The position numbers and the translations under genes were made by a program. Of a stretch of DNA of 64,000 bases, positions 63,884 through 64,000 are shown one piece after another; positions within the stretch are counted from its first letter, which is position 1; each line of letters opens with the position of its first letter. Where the stretch lies: the NCBI GenBank assembly GCA_905182995.1, contig CAJJDP010000033.1, positions 328,696 through 392,695 on the forward strand, written 5' to 3'. Source of the stretch: Paramecium octaurelia. Its lineage: Eukaryota > Ciliophora > Oligohymenophorea > Peniculida > Parameciidae. The notes beneath the pieces are model-generated. The model was not told the DNA's origin and made no database searches. It worked only from the letters and a program-made list of their open reading frames with translations.

Positions 63884-64000
63884 TATTAATATCAATATTA
63901 TATGAACTTTTGTATTAAGTTAACAACTAATAAAAAACAAATTCAATTTCTAACTATTTGTCCAATTTTAAATAATTTCTTTTTTCTTATTATTTTTATA

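Overview
The window is ciliate macronuclear DNA, almost certainly Paramecium (P. tetraurelia or a sister species). It is very AT-rich. Recognisable proteins read through only if TAA and TAG are translated as glutamine and TGA is the only stop (genetic code 6). Genes are packed with tens to a few hundred bases between them on both strands, and are interrupted by tiny introns of about 18-36 nt, mostly GTA...TAG. I translated by hand on both strands with this code. For most genes the total length minus introns is an exact multiple of three, an internal check on the splicing. Standard-code ORFs here are only fragments of the real genes.

Left part (1-13 kb): a partial 5' gene, a coiled-coil protein, a C2H2 zinc-finger protein, small unknown genes, an NMN/nicotinate-mononucleotide adenylyltransferase, and a large AGC-type kinase of the IRE/Rim15/MAST kind with an N-terminal zinc finger. 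The 5' half of that kinase lies in a perfect 1311-bp direct repeat joined by a single N at 9509, most simply an uncollapsed contig overlap. A casein-kinase-1-like gene follows.

Middle (13-33 kb): a 5-kb minus-strand gene with a calponin-homology-like N-terminus (probably cytoskeletal or ciliary), a 1999-aa surface protein with 12 CDDGN-type cysteine-rich repeats and a multi-pass membrane tail, an RCC1-repeat protein, a dynein light chain and a two-pass membrane protein.

Right part (33-64 kb): a FAM21-like WASH-complex subunit, Arp8, a BTB-like protein, sedoheptulose-bisphosphatase, a WD/zinc protein, a metallo-beta-lactamase plus twin cNMP-binding-domain phosphodiesterase, an inositol 5-phosphatase, a cNBD-containing ion channel with a zinc knuckle, mitochondrial-type citrate synthase, a carbonyl-reductase-like SDR, phosphatidylserine decarboxylase, Ste24/CAAX protease, a small C2H2 protein, an AK8-like adenylate kinase, an EF-hand calpain and a second protein kinase.

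There are no operons; the genes are independent. Themes recur: cyclic-nucleotide and Ca2+ signalling (channel, PDE, kinases, calpain), cilia and cytoskeleton (dynein LC, CH protein, AK8, citrate synthase as the ciliate 14-nm filament protein), and endomembrane/lipid metabolism (FAM21, INPP5, PSD). I saw no CRISPR, insertion sequences, or convincing tRNA/rRNA genes. Stretches I could not resolve are 8806-11080 (kinase 5' end), 31358-32617 and 40600-41248.
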